Below are positions 52,941-61,980 of a stretch of 64,000 nt of DNA, one piece after another. Under the pieces are notes generated by a model, which searched no databases, was not told the origin of the DNA, and saw only the letters and a program-made list of their open reading frames with translations. The position numbers and the translations under genes are program-made. Source of the DNA: Larkinella terrae (GTDB lineage: Bacteria; Bacteroidota; Bacteroidia; Cytophagales; Spirosomataceae); NCBI RefSeq assembly GCF_009668025.1, contig NZ_WJXZ01000014.1, positions 1,583,097-1,647,096 of the forward strand, given 5' to 3'. Position 1 is the stretch's first letter. Every line of letters begins with the position of its first letter.

Positions 52941-54095
52941 ATGAACACCTTACCCATCTCTACACACCTGACGAACCTTCAAAAGTGGCAGCTCGCGGCC
53001 AGCGTTTTTGCGATTTACTGGCCCATTCGCATTTACGTCAACTGGCCCATTAAACTGGCCAACAGCCCCAATACATTTAACTGGCTCATTCTGGATCGCG
53101 TCTGGCCCCTGTGGCTGATGGAAATTGCCTTCACTATCTTTTTTTTTACGCTGTGGCTCCGGGTGACGGAGTGGATTCAACAGCGGTTTTTCAACCAGAT
53201 GGGAAAAGAGTTCTTGGTGGAATTCAAGCTCCCGGCGCAACTGGCCACGCTCGTCATTGCGGGGGCGCTGGCGGTTTTGTTCAACCTGGTTTTCAATAAC
53301 CTCTGGATTACGATCAGCGGTTTTCTGGAGCAGAACTTTCATTATTCGCAGATGTCGACCTGGCGGTTTTTTATCGACAAGGATTGCCTGGAGATCGATC
53401 TCGAACGGCGCCGGAAAGTGAACAACGGCCTGACGGTGATGGCCATGCTGTCGTTGTTTTACCTGGCGGCCAACCGACGCGGGTACAAGCGGCTGGAGGA
53501 TGTACGGGTGAATGCCGAACTGCTCAAGCAGGAAGCGATTCAGGCCCAGTTTTCGGCGCTGAAAAACCAGGTCAATCCGCATTTTTTGTTTAATAGCCTG
53601 AGTATTCTGTCGTCGCTCGTCGAGACAAATACCAAAATGTCGGTTCAATACATTAGCCGGTTGTCGAAAGTGTATCGGTACATTCTGGAGCAGCGGAATG
53701 CCGAGCGCATCAGTCTGAAGTCGGAGCTGGAATTTGTCGATTCGTACCTGTTTCTGCTCAATATCCGCTTTGCCGACAAGCTGAAAGTGATCATCGAAAT
53801 TCCGGAAGGCGACGCCACCCGCTACGGCATTGCTCCGCTGACGCTGCAATTATTGATCGAAAATGCCGTCAAGCACAACCGGATGTCGAGCGAAAAACCG
53901 CTGATTGTCACCATTCGGAAAGAAAATGAAAACCTGGTTATCCGCAACGGAATTCAGCTGCGGCCCCAGGCCGAAGTTTCAACGGGGCTGGGTTTGCAAA
54001 ATATCATCAGCCGCTACAAATTGCTGACGCCATTGCCGGTTCTGGTCGAAAAACAATCGGGAGAATTTATCGTGCAAATTCCGCTATTGCCATGA
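52941..54095 (+). CDS. LytS/YpdA-like sensor histidine kinase
   Basis: His_kinase-type (PF06580) membrane kinase, 384 residues. Hydrophobic segments lie near 18-36, 55-73, 101-125 and 164-178. The phosphoacceptor H214 is in NQVNPHFLFNSLSIL; the ATP site shows LLIENAVKHN (N308) and a TGLGLQNI loop (348-355). Its stop overlaps the start of the response regulator by four bases (ATGA), so the pair is translationally coupled. Signal unknown. Confidence 0.92.
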   Translation: MNTLPISTHLTNLQKWQLAASVFAIYWPIRIYVNWPIKLANSPNTFNWLILDRVWPLWLMEIAFTIFFFTLWLRVTEWIQQRFFNQMGKEFLVEFKLPAQLATLVIAGALAVLFNLVFNNLWITISGFLEQNFHYSQMSTWRFFIDKDCLEIDLERRRKVNNGLTVMAMLSLFYLAANRRGYKRLEDVRVNAELLKQEAIQAQFSALKNQVNPHFLFNSLSILSSLVETNTKMSVQYISRLSKVYRYILEQRNAERISLKSELEFVDSYLFLLNIRFADKLKVIIEIPEGDATRYGIAPLTLQLLIENAVKHNRMSSEKPLIVTIRKENENLVIRNGIQLRPQAEVSTGLGLQNIISRYKLLTPLPVLVEKQSGEFIVQIPLLP

Positions 54096-54862
54096 ACGTA
54101 CTGATCATTGAAGATGAGGAGCTGACCGCCCGGCGACTGATCAATTTGCTGCACGACTACGATCCCGGCATCCGCGTGCTGGCCCAGCTGCCGTCGGTTG
54201 CCAAGTCGATCGAGTGGTTTGAAACCGCCGACGAAGTGAGCCCCGACCTGATTTTTCTGGATATTCACCTCGAAGACGACCTCGGTTTCAGCCTGATCGA
54301 TCAGCTTAATTTAACGACTCCCATCATTTTTACGACGGCTTACGACGAATACGCCCTCCAGGCTTTCAAGGCCAACAGCGTCGATTACCTGCTCAAACCG
54401 ATCGACGCCGACGAGCTTGCGACGGCCATCGACAAATTCAAGGCGCTGCGCCAGACTTCCGCGGATTCGGGCGTAAACCCGGATTTGCTGGTGCAACTGA
54501 TGACCGAAAACCGGCCGTCGTCTTACCGCGACCGGTTTATGGTGACGGTCGGCCCCCGCCTGATGAGCGTTCCTACGAGTGCTATCGCGTATTTCTATTT
54601 CGAAAACAAAGCGACTTATCTGACCACTTTTTCGGGCCAGCATTACATCATCGATTACAGCCTCGACAAACTGGGCCAACTGCTCGACCCCAACCAGTTC
54701 TTCCGGATCAACCGCTCGTTTCTGGTGGCGCTGTCGGCCATTCAATCCGTTTATACCTATTCGGGCAGCAAACTAAAACTGGAGCTGCTCCCCGAAACCC
54801 GCCAGGAAATCTTCGTCAGCATCGACCGCGTAACGGCGTTCAAAGAGTGGCTGGGGCGCTGA
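54092..54862 (+). CDS. LytTR-family response regulator
   Basis: Response regulator of 256 residues. The receiver domain has acidic E7-D8-E9, phosphoacceptor D57 (FLDIHL) and K102 (LLKP). After a linker, the LytTR DNA-binding domain covers about 150-256 (RDRFMVTVGPRLMSVPTSAIAYFYFENKATYL, DPNQFFRINRSFLVAL, VSIDRVTAFKEWLGR). It is coupled to the kinase gene. The last 23 bases overlap the 3' end of the convergent gene. Confidence 0.95.
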   Translation: MNVLIIEDEELTARRLINLLHDYDPGIRVLAQLPSVAKSIEWFETADEVSPDLIFLDIHLEDDLGFSLIDQLNLTTPIIFTTAYDEYALQAFKANSVDYLLKPIDADELATAIDKFKALRQTSADSGVNPDLLVQLMTENRPSSYRDRFMVTVGPRLMSVPTSAIAYFYFENKATYLTTFSGQHYIIDYSLDKLGQLLDPNQFFRINRSFLVALSAIQSVYTYSGSKLKLELLPETRQEIFVSIDRVTAFKEWLGR

Positions 54863-55565
54863 AAAACGGCTTTTTCGTCCATTTTCGGTACCGGATGTAG
54901 CGCCACATGTCCTTGAAAAAATCGGAATAAATGACAGTTCCAACGCTGTAATACGTGCCGTTATAATGTTCGTTGACGTTGGTTTGGAAAATGGAGAGCC
55001 GGTAGCCGATCTGCGCACTGAAACCCACCCAGCGCGACGCTTTGTATTGCCCATAAACCCCCGCTTGGATCGGCATGAAAAAATCCTTGTGCGAATTACC
55101 CTTGAGCGTATCCGTGCGGGTATCGGTCGGAACCGCCGACGCCAATCCCGCCCCGATTTCTACCGGCACGCTGAACAGCCACCGGCGGTTGTTGATCAGG
55201 TTGGGCCACAACATCAGGCTGCCGTAGGCCATATCGGTTTTCGTATAATATTCCAGATTTAGTCGCCGGGCGGCATTCCGGTGCCAGTTGATCAGGCGCA
55301 GATACGAATTATACGACAGCCAATAATACCCAAAGGTGACTTGATGCCGGTTTTCTCCGAACACGATCCCCGTGTTGACGCCCCACACATTGACCGGTTG
55401 CCGGTTGACGAACGAGTTCCGAAAATCGAGATTAAGCGTCCACCGAACGGGATACCGTTTGGGCGTTTGCAGGGAATCAACCGGCGGCTGAATGCCGACC
55501 GATTGCGCCCAACCGGCGGAAATTCCCACACTAATCAGCCAGAAAATGATCAAAACCGCTTTCAT
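54840..55565 (-). CDS. exported hypothetical protein, probable outer-membrane barrel
   Basis: Protein of 241 residues from ATG 55565 (MKAVLIIFWLISVGISAGWAQ signal); a TTG four codons upstream is less likely. Many Tyr/Trp/Arg-rich alternating segments (TLNLDFRNSFVNR, HQVTFGYYWLSYNSYLRL, LNLEYYTKTDMAYGSLML, WLFSVPVEIGAGLAS, GVYGQYKASRWVGFSAQIGYRL) suggest a beta-barrel. The basic C-terminal end overlaps the convergent regulator gene by 23 bases. No family recognised; proximity to the LytTR pair is suggestive only. Confidence 0.75.
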   Translation of the reverse strand: MKAVLIIFWLISVGISAGWAQSVGIQPPVDSLQTPKRYPVRWTLNLDFRNSFVNRQPVNVWGVNTGIVFGENRHQVTFGYYWLSYNSYLRLINWHRNAARRLNLEYYTKTDMAYGSLMLWPNLINNRRWLFSVPVEIGAGLASAVPTDTRTDTLKGNSHKDFFMPIQAGVYGQYKASRWVGFSAQIGYRLSIFQTNVNEHYNGTYYSVGTVIYSDFFKDMWRYIRYRKWTKKPFFSAPATL

Positions 55566-55578
55566 GTTCCAAGACAAA

Positions 55579-55598
55579 ACCCGCCAAAGTTGGCGGGT
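55579..55598 (-). terminator. intrinsic terminator of metal-efflux operon
   Basis: Perfect 9-bp stem acccgccaa/ttggcgggt with a two-base loop, followed on the minus strand by TTTTG, 37 bases after the stop of the RND gene. Confidence 0.75.
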
Positions 55599-55634
55599 CT
55601 GTACCGATTCTCTTAAAACATTGTCAAAAAATTT

Positions 55635-58600
55635 TTAAACGGGCGCTAATGTTTTCGGTCGGTAGAAGACGTAAAACACGAGCGGAAAGATGAACAGGGT
55701 CAGAAAAGTGGCCGTGATCAACCCGCCAATTACCACAATGGCGAGCGGTTTGGAGGTTTCGGAACCGATGCCGGTGGAGATGGCCGCCGGAATCAAACCA
55801 ATGGCTGCCATCATCGCCGTCATCACAACCGGCCGCACCCGCGAAATTACCCCCAGCCGGATCGACTCGTTGAGAGGGAGTCGGTTATGCAGGTTTTTCT
55901 TGAAAACCGAGATCAGAATTACGCCATTCTGGATGCAGATCCCGAAGAGGGCGATGAAGCCGATACCGGCCGAAATGCTGAAATTGACGTGGGTGATGAG
56001 CAAAGCCGCAATGCCGCCGATGATGGCAAACGGCACGTTGAACAGCACCAGCCCGGCGTCTTTGACGTTGCCAAACAGCACGAACAGGATGAAGAAAATA
56101 CCGAGCAGACTGAGCGGCACGACCTGCGTTAAACGGGCGGTGGCGCGTTGCTGGTTTTCAAAATCACCCGCCCATTTGATCGTATAGCCCTGCGGCAGTT
56201 TCACGTTGGCGGTCACTTTCTGCTGCGCTTCGGCCACAGCACCCCCCATGTCGCGGCCTCGTACCGAAAACTTCACGGCGCCGTAGCGTTGGTTGCCTTC
56301 GCGGTAAATCAGAATCGGACCGGTCTGGGTGTAAATTTTGGCAATTTCCTTGATTGGAATTTGCGAACCGTTGTTGGTCGGCACCATCAGATTTCCGATG
56401 GCGGCTTCGTTGGAACGGAATGGCTGGTCGTAGCGGATGCGGAGGTCAAACTTCCGTTCACCCTCGTAAATCTGCGTCGCGGCTTTTCCACCGATCGCCA
56501 TTTCGACAACGGTTTGTGCATTGGCTTTATCAACGCCGTAGAGCGCCAGCTTTTGTTCGTCCAGCTCGATCCGGAGTTCCGGCTGACCAATGTTGCGAAT
56601 CACGCCAAGGTCGGTAATGCCTTCGACGGTGGACAGTTGCTTCTCAATTTCGGTGGATTTATGTTCCAGCGTGTACAGATCCGGGCCGTAGACCTTCACC
56701 GCAATTGACCCTTTGACGCCCGAAACCGCTTCGGCTACATTGTCCATGATCGGCTGCGAAAATCCAAAATCGACACCCGGAAAAACCGCCAGTTTTTTCT
56801 GCATCTGATTGATCAACTGCTCCTTGGTGATGGACCGCTTCCATTCCTCTTTCGGAAAAATGCTGACCAGAAACTCGATGTTGTAGAAACCGGTCGGGTC
56901 GGTTCCGTCGTTGGGTCGACCGGTTTGCGAAATAACGCCTTTGACTTCCGGAAATTCCTCGAAAACGTGCCGCATCTGGGTCGTCAGCTTCACGGATTCG
57001 GGCAGCGAAATGCTCATCGGCATGCTCGCCCGGACGTAAATCGAACCTTCATCGAGCTCCGGCAAAAACTCCGTTCCCAGCAATTTAAAACCGGACAACC
57101 CAACGGCCACCAGACCGAAAGCTACCAGCAAACTCAGTTTTTTGTGCGCAAAGGTGAAGCCAAACGTTTTGGTCGCATACTTGGTAATGACGTTAACCAC
57201 CGGATTGTGTTTTTCCCGAACGTTCGTTTTCAACAGAAAACTCGCCATTACCGGCACCAGCGTCAGTGTAAAAATCAGCGCACCAAGCAGGGCAAATCCG
57301 AGCGTCCAGGCCAGTGGGGAGAACATCTTACCTTCCACTTTCTGGAACGAGAAAATGGGAATCAGACAGGTGATGATGATGAGCTTGGAAAAGAAAATTG
57401 CCTTGCCCATTTCTGTACCGGTTTTGCGTAACACGCTGAGTTTGGCGAGTTTATTGAACTTCGGCATCCCGTTGTGAATTGCCATTTCGTCGAGCGTGAC
57501 AAAGATTCCCTCGACCATCACCACCGCGCCGTCGACGATAATCCCGAAGTCAATCGCGCCCATCGACAGCAAATTGGCCGACATGCCCTTGAGCCGCAAA
57601 CAGATAAACGCGAACAGCAGGGCCAGCGGAATGACGATGGAAACGATGACGGTGGTGCGCCAGTCGGCCATGAACAGAAACACGATCACGGTCACGAAAA
57701 CCAGTCCTTCAATCAGGTTGTGCGTCACGGTATGCGTGGCAAAATGGATCAGCGTTTCGCGGTTGTAAAACGTGTCGATCTGCACATCCGATGGCAAAAT
57801 GCGGGTGTTCAATTCGTTGATTTTCGCTTTCACGTTTTCGATCACCTCGCTCGGATTTTCGCCCTTGCGCATCACGATGATACATTCCACGACATCATTC
57901 TGTTTATCGCGCCCGGCCTGACCCAGTTTTGGCAAAGCCGATTCCGACACCTGCGCTACGTTCCGAACCATGATCGGCGTTCCGTTGGCGTTTTTGATGA
58001 TTACGTTGCCAATATCCTGGCTGTTTTTGAGCAAACCGATGCCACGTACGACGTAGGCTTCCGAGTTTTTCTCGATCACATCGCCCCCGACGTTGACGTT
58101 GGAATTGGCCACGGCCTGGTACAATTGAAGGGGCGTGATGCCGTAATCGAGCAACCGGCGCGGATCGACCGAGATTTCGTAGGTTTTCGCTTCCCCGCCG
58201 AAACTGACCACATCGGCCACGCCCGGGACGCTTTTCAACTGACGATCGATCACCCAATCTTGCAGCGTTTTCAGTTCCCGGCTGGTGCGTGTGGTGCTTT
58301 TGAGCGTATACCGGAAAATCTCACCGGTTGGGCCGTAGGGCGGTTGTACGTCCGGTTTGACCCCATCCGGAATGTCGATGCTGCTGAGCAAATTGTTGAC
58401 CTGCTGACGGGCAAACGCATCGTCGACGTTGTCTTCAAACATCACTTTGACCACCGATAAACCAAACAGCGTCGTGGAACGGATGTCAGTTTTTTTCTGA
58501 ACCGGATTCAGACCGATTTCAATCGGAATGGTAACAAACTTCTCGATTTCTTCCGCACTCCGGCCCGGCCACTGCGTGATGATGGTGATCTGCGTATTGG

Positions 58601-58736
58601 TAACATCCGGGAAGGCTTCGATGGGCGTGTTCTGGTAGCTGACAAAACCCGCAACCACGGCCAGTGCGGTCAGAAAGAAGATAAAAAACCGGTTCTTCAG
58701 CGAGAACGAGATTATATTTTTGATGAACTTGTTCAT
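55635..58736 (-). CDS. CzcA/CusA-family heavy-metal efflux RND pump
   Basis: Proton-driven inner-membrane transporter of the HME-RND family, 1033 residues with the usual 12 membrane segments and two large periplasmic loops. It opens with NIISFSLKNRFFIFFLTAL and ITQWPGRSAEEIEKFVTIPIE. The fourth membrane helix reads AIDFGIIVDGAVVMVEG, giving D396, D402 and E409 in the spacing of CzcA (D-x5-D-x6-E). This favours divalent cations (Zn, Co, Cd, Ni) over Cu(I)/Ag(I). It works with the adaptor and the TolC-type channel encoded just upstream. The operon order here is outer-membrane channel, adaptor, pump. Confidence 0.95.
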   Translation of the reverse strand: MNKFIKNIISFSLKNRFFIFFLTALAVVAGFVSYQNTPIEAFPDVTNTQITIITQWPGRSAEEIEKFVTIPIEIGLNPVQKKTDIRSTTLFGLSVVKVMFEDNVDDAFARQQVNNLLSSIDIPDGVKPDVQPPYGPTGEIFRYTLKSTTRTSRELKTLQDWVIDRQLKSVPGVADVVSFGGEAKTYEISVDPRRLLDYGITPLQLYQAVANSNVNVGGDVIEKNSEAYVVRGIGLLKNSQDIGNVIIKNANGTPIMVRNVAQVSESALPKLGQAGRDKQNDVVECIIVMRKGENPSEVIENVKAKINELNTRILPSDVQIDTFYNRETLIHFATHTVTHNLIEGLVFVTVIVFLFMADWRTTVIVSIVIPLALLFAFICLRLKGMSANLLSMGAIDFGIIVDGAVVMVEGIFVTLDEMAIHNGMPKFNKLAKLSVLRKTGTEMGKAIFFSKLIIITCLIPIFSFQKVEGKMFSPLAWTLGFALLGALIFTLTLVPVMASFLLKTNVREKHNPVVNVITKYATKTFGFTFAHKKLSLLVAFGLVAVGLSGFKLLGTEFLPELDEGSIYVRASMPMSISLPESVKLTTQMRHVFEEFPEVKGVISQTGRPNDGTDPTGFYNIEFLVSIFPKEEWKRSITKEQLINQMQKKLAVFPGVDFGFSQPIMDNVAEAVSGVKGSIAVKVYGPDLYTLEHKSTEIEKQLSTVEGITDLGVIRNIGQPELRIELDEQKLALYGVDKANAQTVVEMAIGGKAATQIYEGERKFDLRIRYDQPFRSNEAAIGNLMVPTNNGSQIPIKEIAKIYTQTGPILIYREGNQRYGAVKFSVRGRDMGGAVAEAQQKVTANVKLPQGYTIKWAGDFENQQRATARLTQVVPLSLLGIFFILFVLFGNVKDAGLVLFNVPFAIIGGIAALLITHVNFSISAGIGFIALFGICIQNGVILISVFKKNLHNRLPLNESIRLGVISRVRPVVMTAMMAAIGLIPAAISTGIGSETSKPLAIVVIGGLITATFLTLFIFPLVFYVFYRPKTLAPV

Positions 58737-58859
58737 GGGAGTGCCAATGAGTGAATGAGTGATTTAGCGAATGACTGGGCCGCCGGAGCGGTGAATGGTT
58801 TCGCTGTGATGAGGATTTGAATGAAATTTCACTCAATCGCTCAATCGCAAATCACACAA

Positions 58860-59987
58860 TTAATTGCCGAGCGCATTGTATATCAACAACTGATTCTGTT
58901 TGACGACGCGGTCACCGGCTTTCAGGCCGCTGTTGAGGTAGGCAATGTCGCCGATGGTTTTGAAAACGTCGACTTCGCGCACGACGGGTTGATTCCGGGA
59001 ATTGACGGCCACGACGAAGTTGCGGCTTTTATCAAACACAATGGCTTTAGCCGGTATGCCTATACGTTGCTCGTGTCCGGCGTACTGCACCCGTACATTG
59101 GCGAACATCTCGGGCTTCAGCGTGAAGTCCGCGTTTTGCAGCGTTACCCGCACTTTCATCGTTTTGCTTTCGGGGTCGAGGACGTTGAAAATCTTGTCGA
59201 TTTTTCCTTTAAACAGCCGGTCGGGGTACGAAAGCGTGGAGATCGTCGCGTCGAAACCAACTTTGATGTTGGCCAGATCCGATTCGTAAACGTTGGCCAG
59301 CACCCAAACCTGATCGAGGTTCGAAATCGTGAACAGATTTTCGGGATCATCCGAGCGGAGTTCCATTCCCTGCGACGCGTTTTTTTCGACGACAAAACCG
59401 TCGACGGGCGCTTTTACAACGTAAATGGAGCCCGAACCGCCCAGAATGCTTTTCCGTTCGGCCACCCGATTGACCTCACCCTGAGCGGCCTGCATCTGTT
59501 CGCGGGCGGCAATCAGGTCCTTTTGCGCGGCCAAACCGGCTTTCGACATATCTTCGGTTACCTGAAGATTTTTCTGCGCAACCGCCAGTTGACCTTTGGC
59601 GGTGATGGCCTGCTGCTCCAGATCGGCCATGTCGCCGGAGCGAATAACGGCCAGCACCTGTCCGCGCTTGACGTAATCGCCGAGATCGGTTTTAACTTCT
59701 TCGATGTGGCCGCCAACCAGCGGAAACACTTTTACGACTTTGTCCTGATTGAAGGTGATTTTACCGGTCAGGTTCAGTTCGTTATCGACGGGTAATAACC
59801 GGGCAGTATCTATTTTGGCAGTCGCTAACAGATTGACCTTCTGCTTGGTTGCTTCGTCTTCGTTGTCTTCCGGATTAGCCGATGATTGACAGCCTGCCAG
59901 TCCTGCCAATAGCAGAAACGATAGAAAATACGTGACCTGAAGAACTGACTGCTTGAAGGAGTGTTGGGCGAGATGATTCGTTTTCAT
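58860..59987 (-). CDS. efflux RND periplasmic adaptor (CzcB/CusB-like)
   Basis: Membrane-fusion lipoprotein of 375 residues linking the RND pump to the outer-membrane channel. The signal region FLSFLLLAGLAGC gives lipidated C33. The barrel-sandwich hybrid begins near LNLTGKITFNQDKVVKVFPLVGGHIEEVKTDLGDYVKRGQVLA, with a helical hairpin around 110-165, then a second half-motif VVKAPVDGFVVEKNASQGMELR and beta-barrel domains. It lacks the Met-rich N-terminal metal site of CusB, in line with a divalent-metal system. It lies 25 bases downstream of the channel gene. Confidence 0.93.
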   Translation of the reverse strand: MKTNHLAQHSFKQSVLQVTYFLSFLLLAGLAGCQSSANPEDNEDEATKQKVNLLATAKIDTARLLPVDNELNLTGKITFNQDKVVKVFPLVGGHIEEVKTDLGDYVKRGQVLAVIRSGDMADLEQQAITAKGQLAVAQKNLQVTEDMSKAGLAAQKDLIAAREQMQAAQGEVNRVAERKSILGGSGSIYVVKAPVDGFVVEKNASQGMELRSDDPENLFTISNLDQVWVLANVYESDLANIKVGFDATISTLSYPDRLFKGKIDKIFNVLDPESKTMKVRVTLQNADFTLKPEMFANVRVQYAGHEQRIGIPAKAIVFDKSRNFVVAVNSRNQPVVREVDVFKTIGDIAYLNSGLKAGDRVVKQNQLLIYNALGN

Positions 59988-60012
59988 GATGGTACGGTTG
60001 GAAAACCGCTGC

Positions 60013-61287
60013 TTATTTGGTGAATAGGTTCGTGCCGACGGCGAAATTTAGTTCTTCCAGACTTTGCATCCGGTCGTTTTGCAGTTGGTTATATTGAATC
60101 TGACTGGCTTTGTAGGAGTCGAAAAAGTCCAGGAATTCGACGACGTCGATGTTCTGTTTCCGGTAATTCGTGATGACGCCATCGATCAACCGGCTGAAAT
60201 CGCTGTTGAATTTCTGGTCGAACGTCCGGTACAACTGGTCGGTTTGTTGGACCTTTTTGAACGCCCGCTGCACGTCACTTTCAACCTGCAACGTGTAGGC
60301 GTCGGTGATTTTCTGACTGCTCTCGGTCCGGATCGTGGCTGCTTTGATGTTGCCCTGGTTCTTGTTGAAAACCGGCAGGTTAATGCCAACGCCAATACCC
60401 ACGTAATTCGGAATGTAACCGGCATTGCGGTCGTAGGTGGCCTGAACCGTCAGATCCGGGACCGCCAGGGCTTTTTGCAAAGCGAGATTCTGTTTTTCCT
60501 GCATTGCCTGATCCCGGAAGGCTTTCAGGTCGAACCGGTTTTCGGTTGCCTGTTTAATCAGCTCATCCGCAGAAAGTTGACCGACGGCAGGTTGAATGGC
60601 CTCCGTATTTTCCAGCAACGGTTTTAGGGGTACAGAAGGGCTGGCATTCAGTAAGACAGCCAGATCGGCCTGGTCGTCGGTCAATTTTCGGAGCAACTGC
60701 TGACGTTCATTGGTCAGGTTGAACAGGTAAGCTTTCAGCCGGGTGAGGTCTTTCAACGGCACGTTACCTTTGTCGTATTGTTCCTGAAACAGGTTGACGG
60801 TCTGGCGAAGCGTGCTGGTTTCCTGTTCGTACACATTGAGCGCCTGTTGCGTATAATACAGGTCGTAGAACGTGGTGCGCAACTGGTAATTCAGCGTCCG
60901 CAGCAAATCGTAAAACCGGTCGTTGGCAATCTCGGTGTTCGTGCGGGCAATGGCCAGTTGCTTGTTCCGTTTTCCAGCCAGCAGGAGCAGTTGCTGCAAT
61001 TGAATCACCTGTTCCGAATTCTGCTGCCGCAGGGGCATCACTTCCTTCGTCTGGTGATTGTAAGGCATTTGCTCAATGTAAATGTTCGGGTTGTTCCAGA
61101 GCTTAGCCTGGAATTCGTAGGCTTGATTTTCGTTGACCCCCAGCTTCGTTGCTATCAGTTGAAGGTTGTTCTGACGAAACTGAGCTTCGGCCTGGGCGAG
61201 GGTCAGCCGCAGGGTATCGCTTTGGGCAAACGAAACCATTGGAAAACTGAAAAGCCACCCAAACACGAAAGGAAGAATCCTTTTCAT
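60013..61287 (-). CDS. TolC-family outer-membrane efflux channel (CzcC-like)
   Basis: Outer-membrane factor of 424 residues with signal peptide MKRILPFVFGWLFSFPMVSFAQ. Two OEP repeats are visible: LTLAQAEAQFRQNNLQLIATKLGV through LRTTFYDLYYTQQALNVYEQE, and RFDLKAFRDQAMQEKQNLALQKALAVPDLTVQATYDRNAGYIPNYVGIGVGINLPVFNKNQG near the C-terminus. It forms the trimeric exit duct for the CzcA-type pump encoded in the same operon. Confidence 0.93.
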   Translation of the reverse strand: MKRILPFVFGWLFSFPMVSFAQSDTLRLTLAQAEAQFRQNNLQLIATKLGVNENQAYEFQAKLWNNPNIYIEQMPYNHQTKEVMPLRQQNSEQVIQLQQLLLLAGKRNKQLAIARTNTEIANDRFYDLLRTLNYQLRTTFYDLYYTQQALNVYEQETSTLRQTVNLFQEQYDKGNVPLKDLTRLKAYLFNLTNERQQLLRKLTDDQADLAVLLNASPSVPLKPLLENTEAIQPAVGQLSADELIKQATENRFDLKAFRDQAMQEKQNLALQKALAVPDLTVQATYDRNAGYIPNYVGIGVGINLPVFNKNQGNIKAATIRTESSQKITDAYTLQVESDVQRAFKKVQQTDQLYRTFDQKFNSDFSRLIDGVITNYRKQNIDVVEFLDFFDSYKASQIQYNQLQNDRMQSLEELNFAVGTNLFTK

Positions 61288-61377
61288 GGTGATTAATTAG
61301 CTATGTTTTAAGAGTGTACTACGCCGGTTGGCGTTGAAAGAAACCTGGAAGCACTGGGACGGACTCGTCCGGGGAAA

Positions 61378-61743
61378 TTAAAGCGAAGGAATGCGTAACG
61401 AACAGAATAACAGGTAATAAGGCTGATGCGGCCCCGCCCGTTTGCCAACGGGAATGAAAAGGCTTTGTTGGGAAGATTCTGAAACTAGCAGAAAATTATT
61501 CCATTCAATCGGTAGCGACGGCAGGAAGTTCGGATCGATCGTAGGAGCATGTTCCTCGTTTTCGTCCTGAATAAAATAAAAGGTCGAATCTGAGCTCAGA
61601 TTCACCTTGTGATTCTCCTGAATGACGGTCGTCTGCATAGTGGAATGCGCGAATGACACCGTTTCGGCGACAGATGGATAAACACGGCAAACCACCGCCA
61701 AAATCAGGCCAACAGTTAGTGCTATGTTTCGGAGAAGACCCAT
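61378..61743 (-). CDS. small exported hypothetical protein leading the metal-efflux operon
   Basis: Protein of 121 residues from ATG 61743 (MGLLRNIALTVGLILAVVCRVYPSVAE signal); an earlier in-frame start at 61767 adds eight polar residues. The mature part is polar with a short acidic stretch (DENEEHAPT) and few histidines and cysteines, so it is not an evident metal binder. The C-terminus ends PYYLLFCSLRIPSL. It lies 90 bases before the channel gene on the same strand and probably belongs to the operon, where small unknown proteins often lead. No family recognised. Confidence 0.6.
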   Translation of the reverse strand: MGLLRNIALTVGLILAVVCRVYPSVAETVSFAHSTMQTTVIQENHKVNLSSDSTFYFIQDENEEHAPTIDPNFLPSLPIEWNNFLLVSESSQQSLFIPVGKRAGPHQPYYLLFCSLRIPSL

Positions 61744-61805
61744 TTTTTCTGTCTTTTGTTGGTACAAATGAAGCCTGTCCAGATTTAAAGCGAATGAAAT
61801 TATTG

Positions 61806-61874
61806 TTAAAAGGGGGTTAAAATACCCTGACAGCGGTCCCAGGCCCTGTCAGCGGTACTTTAACCCCCTTTTAA
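61806..61874. repeat. nested inverted repeat enclosing the 31-nt element
   Basis: Outer 16-bp arms ttaaaagggggttaaa (61806-61821) and tttaacccccttttaa (61859-61874) match perfectly. Copy 2 of the 31-nt bulged hairpin lies between them, giving a hairpin within a hairpin. Confidence 0.85.
61825..61855 (+). repeat. 31-nt bulged hairpin element, copy 2
   Basis: CCCTGACAGCGG (61825-61836), a 7-base spacer tcccagg, and CCCTGTCAGCGG (61844-61855). It folds as copy 1 but with inner stem GGTC/GGCC (one T-G wobble) and loop CCA. Confidence 0.85.
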
Positions 61875-61980
61875 ATTGAGAGGTTTTTGATAAGAAATTG
61901 GCTTATTGGAGATCGGCTGGCGGTTTTAATAGTGAATTAATGAAATCTTAAAACTGAATTTTAAAGGTCGAAACTCTTAA

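Noticed and set aside
57474-58460. Plus-strand frame of 328 codons over the RND pump gene
   Set aside because: Antisense shadow rich in His, Asp and Arg, with no domain; the pump gene on the other strand is certain.
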